DNA of 64,000 nt from contig QVOM02000073.1 in NCBI GenBank assembly GCA_003586115.2, forward strand, positions 43,261,469 to 43,325,468. Reading direction: 5' to 3'. Shown here in pieces: positions 12,301-24,991 of this stretch; positions within the stretch are counted from its first letter, which is position 1; each line of letters begins with the position of its first letter. The stretch is from Salvator merianae. Lineage: Eukaryota > Chordata > Lepidosauria > Squamata > Teiidae. The notes under the pieces are model-generated. The model was given only the letters and a program-made list of their open reading frames with translations, made no database searches and had not been told where the DNA came from. The translations under genes were made by a program, and so were the position numbers.

Positions 12301-15287
12301 GACATGGAAGCTTGTTTACTACAACATGAAGCAATGTTTCATCAAAACAAATAGTTACTGCTCAAGCCATAATCTAGAAAAGTAACTTAGCCAATACAGT
12401 GGTTTCCGGGGTGAAAGACAAAATATGCCAGCAGCAGAAGATGAAAAACTAAATTCAATCTTTAATGCTAAAATGAAAGAAAAAAAAACATAAATAGGAT
12501 GAAAGAACAACAAAATCATAATTTGAAAAACAAAACCATATCTTCTTTATTTAACAAATACAAATATATTCAAAAATACCTTTCATCTTATTATTATTTA
12601 TAACTATTTTTAAGACACAAAAAATAATCCTGCTCCAATTATAAGCCACTCAGGGATTAGTGCAATGATATAAGGGGCAGGAAGAGGTGTGCTGAGGATG
12701 CACAACAAGCCAATAATAATTGGTGGGAGGAAATATGGACTGTCCAATCGTTACTAAGTGAACACAGGGGCCAATGGGAAGGTCTTGCCCATGTGACAAC
12801 AAAATCTCACAGTAGAAAAAGCTAAAACGCAAAAGATCAATAACACGTGTGTACAATGTGCTGTAATTTTGGTAACACAATAATCCGATAGGAATAGGTA
12901 AGTTATGTCTTGAGGCAGCCCATTGTCAGAGCCACCTGCACAATACAAATGTAGCCCAGCAGAAATCAACAACTCCATAATTATACAAGGACCTTTTAAC
13001 CACTGTCCAGGGAGGTGTCACTTACAACACCCAGATCTTGTTCAACTGCACATGAATATACCTGCCAAAGCTGCCTGCAGATACAACATCTTCCTGAAGA
13101 AAGTTCGGGGCAAGTCCCTTTGGAACTGTCCAAGGTGCTGTTTTCATTAATTCTTTTGTTTGATAGGTCCTTAACAAATACTGTCTGCTTCCCAGGTGTG
13201 TCTCATGCTATCACAGTAAACACAATAATACAAGTAAACACCCAGTTAGAGCAAACTATAAAAAGTTGGAACAAATTCCAGGATTAGTGAACTGTACACA
13301 TTAAGATCCCAGATCAATCAAAAGTGCAGTTGTTGTGTATTCCCCACTGTCCTTCCCAAGCTAAGCTTTTATATGTTCCATGGAGCACCTGAATAGGACA
13401 AAAGTTTTATATACGCTGTTCATATTGCAACCATGTGGAATAGAAGATGGGCGAAGGGAAAATTGGATGTTTCCAGAGCCAATAGTCCAATGACAAGACC
13501 ATGTGTTGCAAGTCCTGTTAGCAAGGTGTGATTTTTAGTTTACTATCTTTATTATATATATTTTTTTCCTCACAAGTAAACATATTTCCTGATGTGTGAA
13601 AAGGTCAAGGTTCCAATCAACTCCTTAACTTTTTTTTCATAACAGGATGTTTCTTCAACCCTAGAGGCAAAGCACAAGGTCAGCAAGATCATGCATACTC
13701 ATCCATATCTGCATGAGATCACAGATGGGTCAATGTAAAGTATGCACAGCAGACTTCCCAAGTGAGCAGCACAGATCGTTAGGTGCAGAAACCCTTAAAA
13801 CATCCCTGCGAATGCGTTTATTTTGCTTATTGGAAGTGTGTAAACAAATTCTAATTTATATTCACTGCCTGAAGCAAACTGATGTAAGATTTCCTGTAAT
13901 TATTTATTTGCTCCATGTCAGCCTGTATTTAAGCTTTCATCCTGTGGAATGAAAAGCTGCTGCCAAATTTTCAAATTCATTAGTGCACACAACATTAAGA
14001 AAGCAAATCACTTTATGAGGATTGGCTTCCTCAATAGCCTTCTCCACCACCATCCCAAGAAAAAGTTTAAAATATATATATTTAGGAACCAGTGATGAAT
14101 AAGAAAATTCTCACATTGTTCACAGCATCAGTACTATGAAGCCTGAGACATGGGCTACACTGAGACCCTTAATTTTAAGCCCCCTCCAGCTGTAAAAGGA
14201 TGCGTAATATAATCACTGTTCCATACATAATCCACAGTTCTTCGCTCTGGAACCGGTAGAAGTCTGTCTGAACAGCAACTTATGAACTGACTATAATGTG
14301 GTTGTCATGTGATTTGAATCTGCTACTGATTCTGTTATTGAACATTCCCAAATGGAGAATAAAATTGGTCGCTCCTTGGATGAAATCCTCTAAAATGTAC
14401 TCACCTTTTGGCAGCAAGTTTCTGGTGTGCCACCATTGTGAGCTGGTTGGAATGCAGCAGAAATTAGGTCTACTCCAACCTACTTGCCATTTCTAGAGAA
14501 TGGCAACCTGCTTTTTATAGTATCTTCATTACCACTAAAGCTACTACTATGATGTTCACAGCTATGGCCAGAAAACTTCACAAAGATGCTCATGGCTATT
14601 AAAATGGCCCACTGAAAAAGCAGATCCATGGGCCATGAGTTTATTTTCCATGATCTAGTCTATTGTGAAAACAGAAAGGTGATACCCAAGAAGGACATTA
14701 ACTTTAATTAGAATACTGCCCTTTTCCAATCTAAATTTACTTAAAAGAAAAAAAACTAGAAGCCCATAGAAACATGAAGTAATTTGTTAGTATATTTGGA
14801 ATGAATCCATGCTTATTCAATAATCACAAACAGCCTGGCTTCTCTTCCCATGCGCATCCTATCAATAGAGTTAGAGCAGCATGTATTGACATTCTTAGTC
14901 CCTTTCTTATCAGACACACACCCATTCCTTTTCATATGATCATTTCCTATACAATTCCAAAAAAGGAGCTGCAAAACACAAGATGAAGGACAGCACAACC
15001 ATAAGTATGATTCTTCTTGTTACAATTAATTTCTAGGCTTTTTTTCCAAATATAAATTTTCTTGCTTTTTTCTTTTAACTTGCACAGCCTGCATATTCAT
15101 CTTTGAAAAGAAGTGGTATTTTGGACTGATTGGAGGTTTATGTGAGCCTCTGGTTCAGAGAAAGGGTCAAGTTCTCAGCCCAGTGCATAACTAGCAAATG
15201 CCTGGAAGGATGGAGAAAATGAACCTTCTGTACCATGGAAATTTCCTATGCACAAAGTTTGAGATGAGGTGGGCAGGATCTATCAGG
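9356..15287. other. Unassigned intronic sequence
   Basis: No gene, RNA or confidently bounded transposon recognised. Segments at about 11820-11850 and 11950-11980 contain GCTGCATCCAG and CTTCATCCAGAC, resembling MITE termini seen elsewhere in the window, but they have no matching opposite ends. Open frames (136 codons at 9433, 164 codons at 9916, both plus) have no recognisable domains. Confidence 0.5.
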
Positions 15288-15295
15288 CTCTAAGT

Positions 15296-15398
15296 TAGAG
15301 ATTCTCAAATTGTAATGCTCCAGATGTTCCTGAATATCTTACATGGAATTCTGGGACTTGTTCAGAACATCAGGAGGACCACAGTTTGAGAACCACTG
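15296..15398. mobile_element. Short hAT MITE with 8-bp target duplication
   Basis: Ends TAGAGATTCTCAAATTGT (left) and, reversed, CAGTGGTTCTCAAACTGTGG (right) are inverted repeats. The exact 8-bp duplication CTCTAAGT flanks the 103-bp element at 15288-15295 and 15399-15406. The CAGTGGTTCTCAAACTGTGG end is typical of Charlie-type hAT MITEs. The outermost left bases have decayed. Confidence 0.85.
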
Positions 15399-15475
15399 CT
15401 CTAAGTGAATAGATTTTCTTCCTTTAAAAAAAGTATATGCACTACATTGTGAAATATAGTCTTATTAAATAAACA

Positions 15476-15529
15476 CATGCATACATATATACATATGTAC
15501 AAACATACATACATACATACATACATAAA
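15476..15529. repeat. (CATA)n microsatellite
   Basis: Tandem CATA units, imperfect at the left edge (CATGCATACATATATACATATG). Confidence 0.9.
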
Positions 15530-15659
15530 TACCAGAAGTATGAAGTCTGTATCTTAAGGCTAGCAGTAAATGTCCATTTCCACTTCAATGCTACAAAATT
15601 TTATCTAGAATATCACCACCATTACAGTATTATATAAGATCTTATTGCAATTCATTTTG

Positions 15660-15840
15660 GCTGTCCTCAGTTCTATAAGGTTATATTTATATCCCACTTG
15701 ATTAGGCAATGCTCATCTCAAAGGAGGCTACAACATATTTACAAGAAAACTAACCAACTTCATAACATACAAACAAATTAAAATGTCATAATGTAATACA
15801 GCAATACAGTAAAACAAGTAAATAAGAATCCTTAATGGAT
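15660..15840 (-). mobile_element. Probable LINE (L2-like) 3' end fragment
   Basis: The plus strand reads TTATATTTATATCCCACTTG, CTCAAAGGAGGCTACAACA, then A-rich sequence. This mirrors the 3' UTRs of L2-like elements seen better at 28329-28775 and 24720-25090. Diverged; boundaries approximate. Confidence 0.5.
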
Positions 15841-16239
15841 TCCTGCTTGCAATGGAATTTGCACATTTAAGAAGCAACCCCCAAAGGTACTAGAATTGAC
15901 TTAATATCTTCCATTACAGACAGATTCCCTTCTGTAGCTCAAACTTATGCAATTCTTTTGACATCATGTTCAAATTTACCAAGATTTAGCAACTGCAGCT
16001 CCATATGATTTTTAAGTACATTCCACTATCATAGAGTTAAGACTGCTGTCTTTTATAAAAGCTTTATATTTGATTATATGGTGCTATTCTGACATCATGA
16101 GATCCTTACAGCTACTGGTGTGCAACGCTGACACATTCTAGCCTCATTTTGTTTCATTTTTATGTGAATCTTATGGAAAACATTTTTAATTAAACTGATT
16201 ACCACATCCATAGGATTAGATACAGATTGGATATACCTG

Positions 16240-16620
16240 AATCAGTGGATTTGGAACAGTGAGGCCCACTGGTTCAAACCACAGCAAGGTCACATGAGCT
16301 TTGGGGATGGACTCCTGAGGGTTAGGAATGAAAGTTTCTAGCCTCAGAGCTGCCAGGGAACCCATTTCAGCAGAGTGTTTTGGTGCACCATCTAAATGGG
16401 TCCCCTGGTAGTCTGGAAAATGGAGGCAGGCCTTCTGCACACTTCTGTGTTCCAGACTAGGCTGCACTGATCTGCCAGTAGTCCTCAATGTCAAGGACAC
16501 TAGTGCTCCAGATCAAGACCCCCCTGATCTGGATTACGCTCCATCCTATGCGGATGGAGCATACTAGCAGTGGATGAGTCATCCCATATTCCACACTAAC
16601 ATGTGGAAGAGAGGCCCATA
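16240..16620 (+). repeat. Unclassified interspersed repeat, copy 1
   Basis: Shares with the copies at 16805-17392 and 20885-21345 an ordered set of landmarks: GGAATGAAAGTTTCTAGCCT, CTCAGAGCTGCC, AAATGGGTCCCC, an AGGCTGC-rich stretch, a predicted CTCTTCCAC/GTGGAAGAG motif and GGATGGAGCATACTAG. It is not a LINE by coding content; a non-autonomous DNA transposon is most likely. Boundaries are approximate. Confidence 0.55.
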
Positions 16621-16804
16621 GACAGTGGATAATGAAACAATTGAACAAGCAAAATTAAAATCATATTTGATCCTAGCATTTTCAGCACTGGGATATGGAA
16701 ACCACACATAACAAGCAAACTTAACAAACCAACAACTGCTACATATTAATTGAACAAATTATTCAACAATAAATATTCAGCTCAGTTAAATTGATATTTA
16801 GATT

Positions 16805-17392
16805 GTTTTCACATTTGTGAAGGCTGGAACACTCTAGCTGGAACTGTTCCTAAGAAACAGTTCCCTGCTGGAGCAGTCCAGCTATCCCAGAACAAGACCA
16901 TCTGCACTTTGAATGGCTGTTCTGAGACAGTCCCAGTCCCAGCATTTCCCCACAACTCTCCAAAGTTTGTGCAAATTTTGGAGCCTGCTGCTAGGGCCTT
17001 GACAGCCAGAAATGAAAGTTCCTAGTCTCAGATCCCTAGGTAGGCCCATTTGGGCAGTGCGATTTAGTGTACCACCAAAAATGGGTCCCCTGCTTAATTG
17101 GAACAGAGAGGAATGTGTCCTTCTACATGCCTCCCTGGGCCTGTCTGCTTTGAAGTAAGTCAGTGGTAGACCTATTTAAATAGGTTTGCTGCTGTCCCAA
17201 TCTAGAAGGCTGTTTTAGGCCACTTAGACCAAGCTAGGCTGCCTCCAGTGTGGATACAGCATGGTAGCAGGGAGCATAGACTCTCTCTTCCACTGTAGAG
17301 TGTGGAAGACAGTGGCTCAGAAATGGGCTAGGCCTTGTGCTGGCCTAGTGTACTGGCCAGTGTGGAAAGGCCCTTCAACTTTCCAAGGCAAA
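16805..17392 (+). repeat. Unclassified interspersed repeat, copy 2
   Basis: Longest of three related copies. Contains CAGAAATGAAAGTTCCTAGT, AAAATGGGTCCCC, CAAGCTAGGCTGCC and a terminal GGCCAGTGTGGAAAGGCCC. The terminal sequence resembles the GGCCCTTTCTGCACTGG ends of the 180-bp MITEs, which suggests DNA-transposon ancestry. No convincing target duplication was found. Confidence 0.55.
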
Positions 17393-20335
17393 GGTAACAT
17401 AATGCTCTTTTATGCAGCAGAAATATGGGCTTTTTCCTTACTATTCAGGAGATTAAAGTTCTCCAGTTATGTTTGATTCCTTTTACTTAAGAGCTGCAAA
17501 ACTATCCCTATCTCAGATTATCAGGCCTGAGTTCGGAATGTATTTCCTAAAAAGTGCTCTGTTTTATCTAGGCAGTGCAACTACTGGAAAACGACTCAAC
17601 CATGGGTCACAACTGATGTGCTAGACTTTGCCTAGAAGAGCAGGATCAGCTAAGTCGTATAATTTGGTCAGCAAGACTATCTTCTCCCACCTCGTGATTC
17701 AGCCTCTCATTACAGATCTTGGGAACCTGGGAAATAATGGCAAGTTAATCCTTGAACAAAGGACTATGGTCACAGACGCCCAAGAAGACCTAGAAAACAT
17801 TTCTGGTGTTAGGTCCAGGCCGTGGGTGACAAATCACAAGCACCACCTAAAACTGGAGAAATATTTGTCAAACAATATGCCCATCCCACTTCACAGAAAG
17901 CTTATTCAACTCAATTTCAATCAGATACTATGATGAATTTTGCTTTTTAATTGAGGGTTTCCCATTAGTGAAAGATTCTGTGCTTTTGTGATGGAAGGCA
18001 TAACCCATTTTGGCTTTATTGCCAGGTATATTCAAGTACCAGGGAGCGCTATCTAGTTCCCTGCTATTCGTCAAATCCCGATTGTCTGATGCTCAAACTA
18101 AAATGACTTTACTTCTCCAAGAAGATGAGTAGCACATCACTCGAAGAGAGGGCTCTCTTGTTTCTAAAGCTGCAAAGATTCAAGAAGCCTATATAGACCA
18201 AACAGGATTTGGTTTTATTGCTACATATTGTTAGATTTTAAACCCAGGTGCAACTGTCAGATCATTCCACCCACTCTTGCCTAAAGTGCCAGCTTCCCCA
18301 TCACCTCCCTGAACTTGCTATTGTCTTTTTGTACTTCTATGTACTGTATGGGCATCTGCTTTGCTAAAGCTAACTGCATTAGGGAGCCAGCTTACAATGG
18401 CAGACTGCAAGCACTGAAATTCAAAGCCCCAGTCACTCTTGGAGATATGTCAGTTAGCCTCTGACCAATCACTACCTCTTAACAATAGCCTTACTCACAG
18501 TGTTTCTGCAAGGATAAAATGAAGGGAAAGAGCATATTGCATCTGATCTTGAACTCTTAAAAAAACAGATGGGCTATAAACAACAAAAATAAATAAATAA
18601 ATAAATATTCCAGACTAAAACTCAACAGTGCCAGCACAGCATGGTTCAAGTCAATCTTCACCGGCAGCCATTAAGTGCTTAATTATGGAAGTTGCTTCAC
18701 CTTGTCTAGATGGCAGACTGGAAGGGAAAACAAGAAAGAAATTCATGTGTGTACGGCAATGATGGACACTAATGGGGACCTTACAAGATTTTTTTAGTTT
18801 CAGGACCCATCAGCTGTCATATCCCAATGCAAAAGAAGCCACTAAGAGAATGTAATTGGTTATGAAGTGCTGAACTCCCGTGGAGCTGCGGAAGACACCT
18901 CATTCAATTATTTCTAATTCTTATCACTTATGATATAGAGGGAAATCTTGATCATTTATGATCACATGGGCAACTATCCAAATAATACTTTAAGATTAAA
19001 AATTGCCTGCTTAACTTTGTCTTGCTCCCGCACCCTTTTTAAATTGACTTCCCTGTTTCAGAGCATCACAACCCTAAAGATTCATTCATTACAGAACAGC
19101 TGAAAATCATTCCACAAAATAGACTCCAGACTTGACACCCAGTTCTGATTTTGCAAACCTGATTACAAACAATAGCCTTGCAGAAAACCATCTTCTGTTC
19201 TATAGCCAAGCTGGAAGAGAGGAAAGTATTTGGATGGGCTGAATGGTTTTAGTCAATTGTTGTCTCTTTGCAACCTTCAAAGATTGACACTAAAGAATTC
19301 TCAAAAGAATATATAAGGTCAAAAATATGATTGTAGTTCAAATTAAATCCAGTACAGTTCGTAACTAGCAAAAGTATCTGGAGTTTTCAGTTTCACTCCT
19401 GAATCTTTAATCAGCTAATTGTTTAATATATTAGTTTTCGACAGCCCACCAACAGATTATGATGTTATGATTTAAGGATAGTAGAAGGATTGGGACAGTC
19501 AGTGAGATTTTGTTTCATGATTTTTTATATTTATTGACTGGAGAAGTATGTATTAAACCGAGTTTTGGGATGCTCAAAACAGAAGTGGAATTAAATGTTC
19601 AGAACAGTCATAAATATTAGAAAGAAGTGTCTGAACAAAAGGATTGTAAAACCTAGGAGCAAAAAGTCACAATGACTGGTTTATATTCCTGCAGGAATGC
19701 AAGACACAGATGAAAGTCTTGAATTACAGCTTGAAAGATTCTGCTTAATAATGAGGGTTACAGTGAAATCAGTTACCTAGAGAGAAGGTGGAAGCCTCTC
19801 CACCACCAGATGTGTTCAAGCAGAAGCTAGGCAGACATTTGTTGATGATGCTTTGAAATGGATTCTTGCGTGGTGCAGTGGGTCAGACTTGGTGGCCTCA
19901 GTGACCTAAATATCTCCTAACTTGTCAATCAGTCCTTCTATTTACAAGTCATATCAATAAAAAAAAAACATATTTGGAGGTGGCAAGTCATGAGACCAAA
20001 CCCCATTAAAGAATTAAGGAGTGTATGTTGATAGTTCTAGTCAGATGAGAAAAGGAGTGGGGAATCTTTTTCCAAAGCACTGATAAACAATAATGTGGTT
20101 GTTAATGTGTTCAGCACCTGACTGAAATAAAAAATAAATTTAAACTGTAAATTATAAATGTTACAGTATTTTTAAGGAGGAGAAGTGAAATTTTTGAACT
20201 TAAAATTCTTACTCTTTCTAGTCTAGAGAAAAAGGAGTTTGTTCATTCCTTCATTAGTTTTAAAAGTTAACCAGGAGACTTACTGTATTTATTTTCTAGG
20301 CATGGCATTTTAGAGATTAAAATATAACTAACTTT
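17393..20335. other. Mostly unassigned intronic sequence
   Basis: Apart from the SINE/LINE tail at 18360-18606 nothing is recognised. A patch near 19790-19930 (CTCCACCACCAGATGTG, TGGCCTCAGTGACCT) resembles the 3' part of a LINE or other dispersed repeat but is too diverged to name. Confidence 0.45.
18360..18606 (+). mobile_element. Probable SINE or L2-like 3' tail
   Basis: The order CCTTACTCACAGTG, TGCAAGGATAAAATG, GGGCTATAAACAAC and a terminal (AAAT)n run (18588-18606) matches the 3' part of MIR/L2-related repeats in amniotes. The head region upstream is diverged. Confidence 0.55.
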
Positions 20336-20515
20336 GGTCCTTTCTGCACTGGGCCTTCTTCAGGATTATATTCCAGAATAGGGGCCTGCCAGCTGCATGC
20401 TAGTACAGCCAATGGCAGAACCCAGGCAGAGTCTGCTGTAGTCTGCAACAGCATGTGGATGGCAGGCTCTTATCCTGAGATATAATCCATAATAAGACCT
20501 AGTGCAGAAAGGGCC
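20336..20515. mobile_element. 180-bp MITE, copy 1 (GGCCCTTTCTGCACT family)
   Basis: Left end GGTCCTTTCTGCACTGGGCC pairs with the right end, which reversed reads GGCCCTTTCTGCACTAGGTC. The arms continue for about 65 bp with mismatches. Flanks are TTT (20333-20335) and TTA (20516-20518), consistent with a 3-bp target duplication as in PIF/Harbinger elements, with one mismatch. A sister copy lies at 54902-55082. Confidence 0.8.
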
Positions 20516-20811
20516 TTAGTCTCTTTTAGATGGACTAGTTGACATTGTTCATGGATTTATCAGTGCAATTCTACAGCTGACCATTTTGCTTTACATTACA
20601 AAGAACTGCAAAGCTCAATTGTTTAATATTCAATATTTACTGCTACAAATAATATTTAAAGCTCAAGGGAAAAAACCTCTCAAGCATTCATTTCTGGTTT
20701 CATCTTGCATTCTTTTCCCTTGTATGCAATTTTTGTACCTGTAACAAACTGCAGTTGTTGGATGTTGAATTTCCCATACATTCAATGTGCAAGGTTATAT
20801 GTGCACCTGCA

Positions 20812-20821
<10 letters not shown>

Positions 20822-20860
<39 letters not shown>
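20822..20860. repeat. (AT)n microsatellite
   Basis: About nineteen uninterrupted TA units flanked by GTGTG and ACACA. Confidence 0.97.
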
Positions 20861-20865
<5 letters not shown>

Positions 20866-20884
20866 ACCTTTTACAAACAGAAAA

Positions 20885-21345
20885 TAGGGCCATTTCCAAA
20901 CTACATGAGCTGTTCTGGCCCACATAGTGTGTGCCACTGAATGTGGGCCACAACTAGGGTGGGATAGTGGTAGTCCATTTCAAGGCAGCCCATCATGGCC
21001 TAGCCTCAGTTGCTGATTCAAAGACTGGGCTCAGTCTTTGAAGGCCGGAAATGAACATCCCCAGCCTTCACAGCTTCTGGCCAGGCACTTTTCAATGTGT
21101 GCTGACTTCTGGCAGTGCTTTCTCATGTGCTACTGAAAAGGGCCCCCACTTTATTCCAGATACAAGGACATGCTGTCTACATGCCCTTTGTAACCTGGAA
21201 TACAGAACCTGTTCCAGTTGTAGCCCTTTTTAAAAATGCCTGTCACCAGCCATTTTGGTACCCTATCCTGGTCCACAGCTTTATCCAATGCAGACAAAGC
21301 ATACTAGGAGAGAGCTAGGCCTGTATGTGGAAGAGAGAGGGATAC
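20885..21345 (+). repeat. Unclassified interspersed repeat, copy 3
   Basis: Begins AGGGCCATTTCCAAACTAC, carries CCGGAAATGAACATCCCC, a GGGCCCCCACTTTATTCCAG segment and GACAAAGCATACTAGGAG, and ends TATGTGGAAGAG. These occur in the same order as in the two copies at 16240-17392. More diverged than those. Confidence 0.5.
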
Positions 21346-21400
21346 ACGGTGCCAGGGCAGAAGAAACTGAAGGGAATCCGTCCTTTATGAGTGCAAGTCT

Positions 21401-21463
21401 GGTACCTCTCTGTTATCTTTGCCTTTGACTTTGGTACCTCTCTGTTATCTTTGCCTTTGACTT
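21401..21463. repeat. Tandem duplication, two ~31-bp units
   Basis: The block GGTACCTCTCTGTTATCTTT followed by GCCTTTGACTT occurs twice in immediate succession. A second small tandem pair AAGCATGCTTAGAT lies near 21568-21598. Confidence 0.9.
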
Positions 21464-23260
21464 CTCACCTCTCTCTGCTCCACTCCCCTACTGCTCTGTG
21501 CTGTTGGGGTTGACTAGGAGGAGATGGTGGGTCTTGGGGAAGGTTTGCCAAGCACAAAACAATGAGGCAAAGCATGCTTAGATTCCGAAGCATGCTTAGA
21601 TGAGGCAGTCAGTGGGAGGGGATGTAGCTGTGTGTGGTGCACACATCCATGGTTGTACTTGCAGGCCTAGCTGGATGGACCTTTGTGGAGCAAAGCTGAG
21701 TTTTAAGTTTTGTCCCATACCATTTGTCTGGCTTTTTTTTCAGAGATTCAAAAAATAAAAAGGAAGGACATGGTAAGGGGGAAGCAAGATGTCTTTTGTT
21801 TCTGGCATAGGAATGTTCTCCTAGAAAATGTGTCTGGAAAAAGAAACAGCAGTCTCAAAACCAGCACCAAATACTGGGATGGTCAGCAAGCCATGGGAGG
21901 GGAGAGGGTGGAATTCCACATTCTCAGTGCATTCCAGCACCACTGTCTCCCTCCTGTGCAAGATCAGGCATTTGCCTAACAACCTGCAGCATCAGAGCAA
22001 TAACCTGTAAGTCATACAATTCAGCTGTAACATGCCATGCAGCAGGCTCTGAAGGAACCTGTCACTTTAATGGAGGGCCAAGCCATTTTCACAACTCTGT
22101 CTGATCAGGGTCTTAGATCTATCATGCAATCTTCAGGTCCAGGAACTTCCAGACAAACAAAGCAGTCCAGTTAGATTTATCAGGTTTGTAACAAACATAA
22201 TTTCTACAGAATTTGAAAATGTCGTAGAATCCCAGCTGTTTTCATCTCCAATCCAAGCAACCTTTCAAAAGCTGTTCGTGAGAAGTTCACACAGCAAGAC
22301 AAAAAGCAGCCCAGCTTTGATAAAAAATGCCATCTGTTTACATTCCAGATGTGAACATTTCCTCCCAAACATCATATTGATTTACTACGAATTGCCTTTG
22401 AAAGGATTTTACAGGGAGAGCAATGACAAAAGCCACCTGTAGTCTCACATGCTCGGTGTGATCTTATGCAGGCCTTTCAAAACCACAGTCTAACCCTCTC
22501 TGCTTCAGAGATGTTAGAAATGAATCGATTCCCTTTGCTGTGGTGCTTGGATGTTAGTTTTATTCATAATGTATCAAGGTTCTTACACACCTCACAGTAC
22601 TATGGCCTTCCTGGAGTGAATGAACTCAGAAATATCTCATCAAAATTATGTCATTTTTTCTCCATCTACTTCTATGTGGTCTTGCCTGGATAAATTGAAA
22701 TATGTCCTTTTGGGAACACATAGGAGACTGGGTGCAGGGGCCAAAATGCCTAAGGCCGAGCTCCTAAACATCCTGAACAATTGGACTAATACCAAAATGT
22801 AAAAGGTAACAAGATTTTGGAGTTGAAAGGAAAAAAGTATGATACAATTGGCTGTATACTGTTGAATCATACTCAAGAATACCTACTAGCTAAGATTAGC
22901 TCTTATTAAATGACAAAAATAGTCTTAAATATTAGACTATACCAAATATGGATCATGCATTGAGCCTTGCATAATGGCAGAGGTGGGTTGAAATGCCAGT
23001 TGGGAACTCTACTTTCATTTTCCCAAACTATACCCTGGTCCATCATACATCAGCATGCAGTTTGGACAGATACAAATGAGATTTCCTTTCCCCCACCCCT
23101 CAAGGGACACTTCACTCCTACCACTTCAAGACCCAATCTACAAGCTTTTATGTTTTCTGAAATTGGGTGGAACAGGGACAGTGTCAGAGCAAGCTGTAGC
23201 CTAAGAAATTCAAACAATCACATTCAGTTCACTGAATGGCTTAACTTTACCATGAGATAC
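21464..23260. other. Unassigned intronic sequence
   Basis: No gene or bounded transposon recognised. Short open frames here lack known domains. Confidence 0.5.
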
Positions 23261-23269
23261 TGTATATAC

Positions 23270-24645
23270 AAGAAAAAGCTTAATAATGGAGGATAGGGTT
23301 TCACAGATATGCAGATTTATTTTGATGCATTCCAAATCACACAAATGATCCATGGACAACTATGTAACAGAATAGTTTCAGCACGGATTGAAGAAAGGAT
23401 GAAAAGAAATGTGAAACATATCCTTTTTTAGGGAATTGAAGAAGAAAGACTTAATTAATGCAAATCCTTTGGTTAAAACATCTTTGGAAACATGGATGAG
23501 ATGTCATAACTCTGTAATCTCTTCTGTACTACCACTGTTTAGTATAGGTAACCATCTTAAGTGGAAATTACAATTACCCTTGAGGATTTTAACACAGTTA
23601 GAGACCAAGAGATTTAAGCAGATTAGAGATTATTTTGATGATACTTCATGAGAAGTAAAAGAAGGAACCCAACAAGGACTTGTGCAAATATACCTTAACT
23701 ACTGGATTTTTGTTTTCTTAAAGTTCTGGTAATTAAGAATACAGCAGTAAGTTAATTGGTGAGATTTCAAAAAAATATTTCTAAACATACTGATGATCTA
23801 AGAGGCTTGACCTCAGAAATATATGATTTAATATATTTAATAGCCAACTTAGTGCAGGGACTAAAATCAAAGTGGGAAGAGAGTTAAATATAATAATAGA
23901 GGATAATAAATGTAAATAACAGGTTCTCCTTTAAAATGGACAATCACCCCCAGAATTAGGAAATTATATTCTAAAATAATAAATAGGTGGTTTTTAACAT
24001 CAAGCAGGATTTATAACATAAACAATAACTTATCTTGGAGATAAGATGGAGAGGGTGTCAAGAGGAAGGCTCAAATATGCATATGTGGTGGGCATATTCT
24101 ACAATTAACCAATTTTGGAAAAAAAGAAAAAAATCAGATTAATAACATTGGATTTATGGTGAAGATTAGTAAAGAGTTAAGACTCTTGGTGATATTTGAT
24201 GGAAGGAATAAAGATATACAAAACAAGGACCTTTACAAAGTACTCTATTCGTGCTGTTCAATTATTAATTACATAAAATTGGAAATTTGCCCAACAGCTC
24301 ACGATTAAAAAAATGGTACGGAAAGTTATGGGGTATGCTGATATTACAAAACTAAACAAAAAAGTGTTATGATAGGAATGATGAAGAAGAAGAAAATGGG
24401 AAATATAATTAAGCCATTAATTGATGCTGTCCTGAGAACAGGTGTGTATAGATTGTTGTTGGAGATAGTATTATCCTGATTGAAAAAAGCCTTGGTTAAC
24501 ATGGTACATAATATGTATAGGTGAAGGCAGTTTCAGGAATATCATGTTAGAATGTGTAATGATGCTTACAAATGTTTGATTGGTTATGTGTATATTGGTG
24601 TATTTATGTATTGCAGAACCTTAATAAAAATGTTAATAAAATAGC
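23270..24645 (+). mobile_element. L1-type LINE, decayed 3' part of ORF2
   Basis: The conceptual frame at 23436-23651 reads as the L1 ORF2 region downstream of RT (NPLVKTSLETWMR ... LKWKLQLPL). Near 24080 a tryptophan-rich MWWAYSTINQFWKK matches the HMWW-type cysteine-region of L1 ORF2. The element ends with CTTAATAAAAATGTTAATAAAAT near 24640, an L1-like 3' end. Stops and frameshifts throughout; antisense to KCTD16. Confidence 0.75.
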
Positions 24646-24719
24646 ATGAGATCTCTCATTCCATCCATCCATTCACTAATTCACTCACTCACTACTCATA
24701 CACCACCTTTCTATAACAT

Positions 24720-24936
24720 ACTTTTTAAATTTTATTTTACAGCATTTTTACTGTTACATATTTGAAATCTCAAAGGGATTCACAAAAAGATAAAATTAAC
24801 AATAAACATAACACAGAGAGAGAGAGCCATATAAAATATCATTAAAAACATTGTTTTAAAGACTGGATGGGGGAGAAGAAGATATTGATGTTCCAAAGGC
24901 CTGGGTGTAAAGCAATGCCTTCAGTAGGCACCTAAA

Positions 24937-24991
<55 letters not shown>

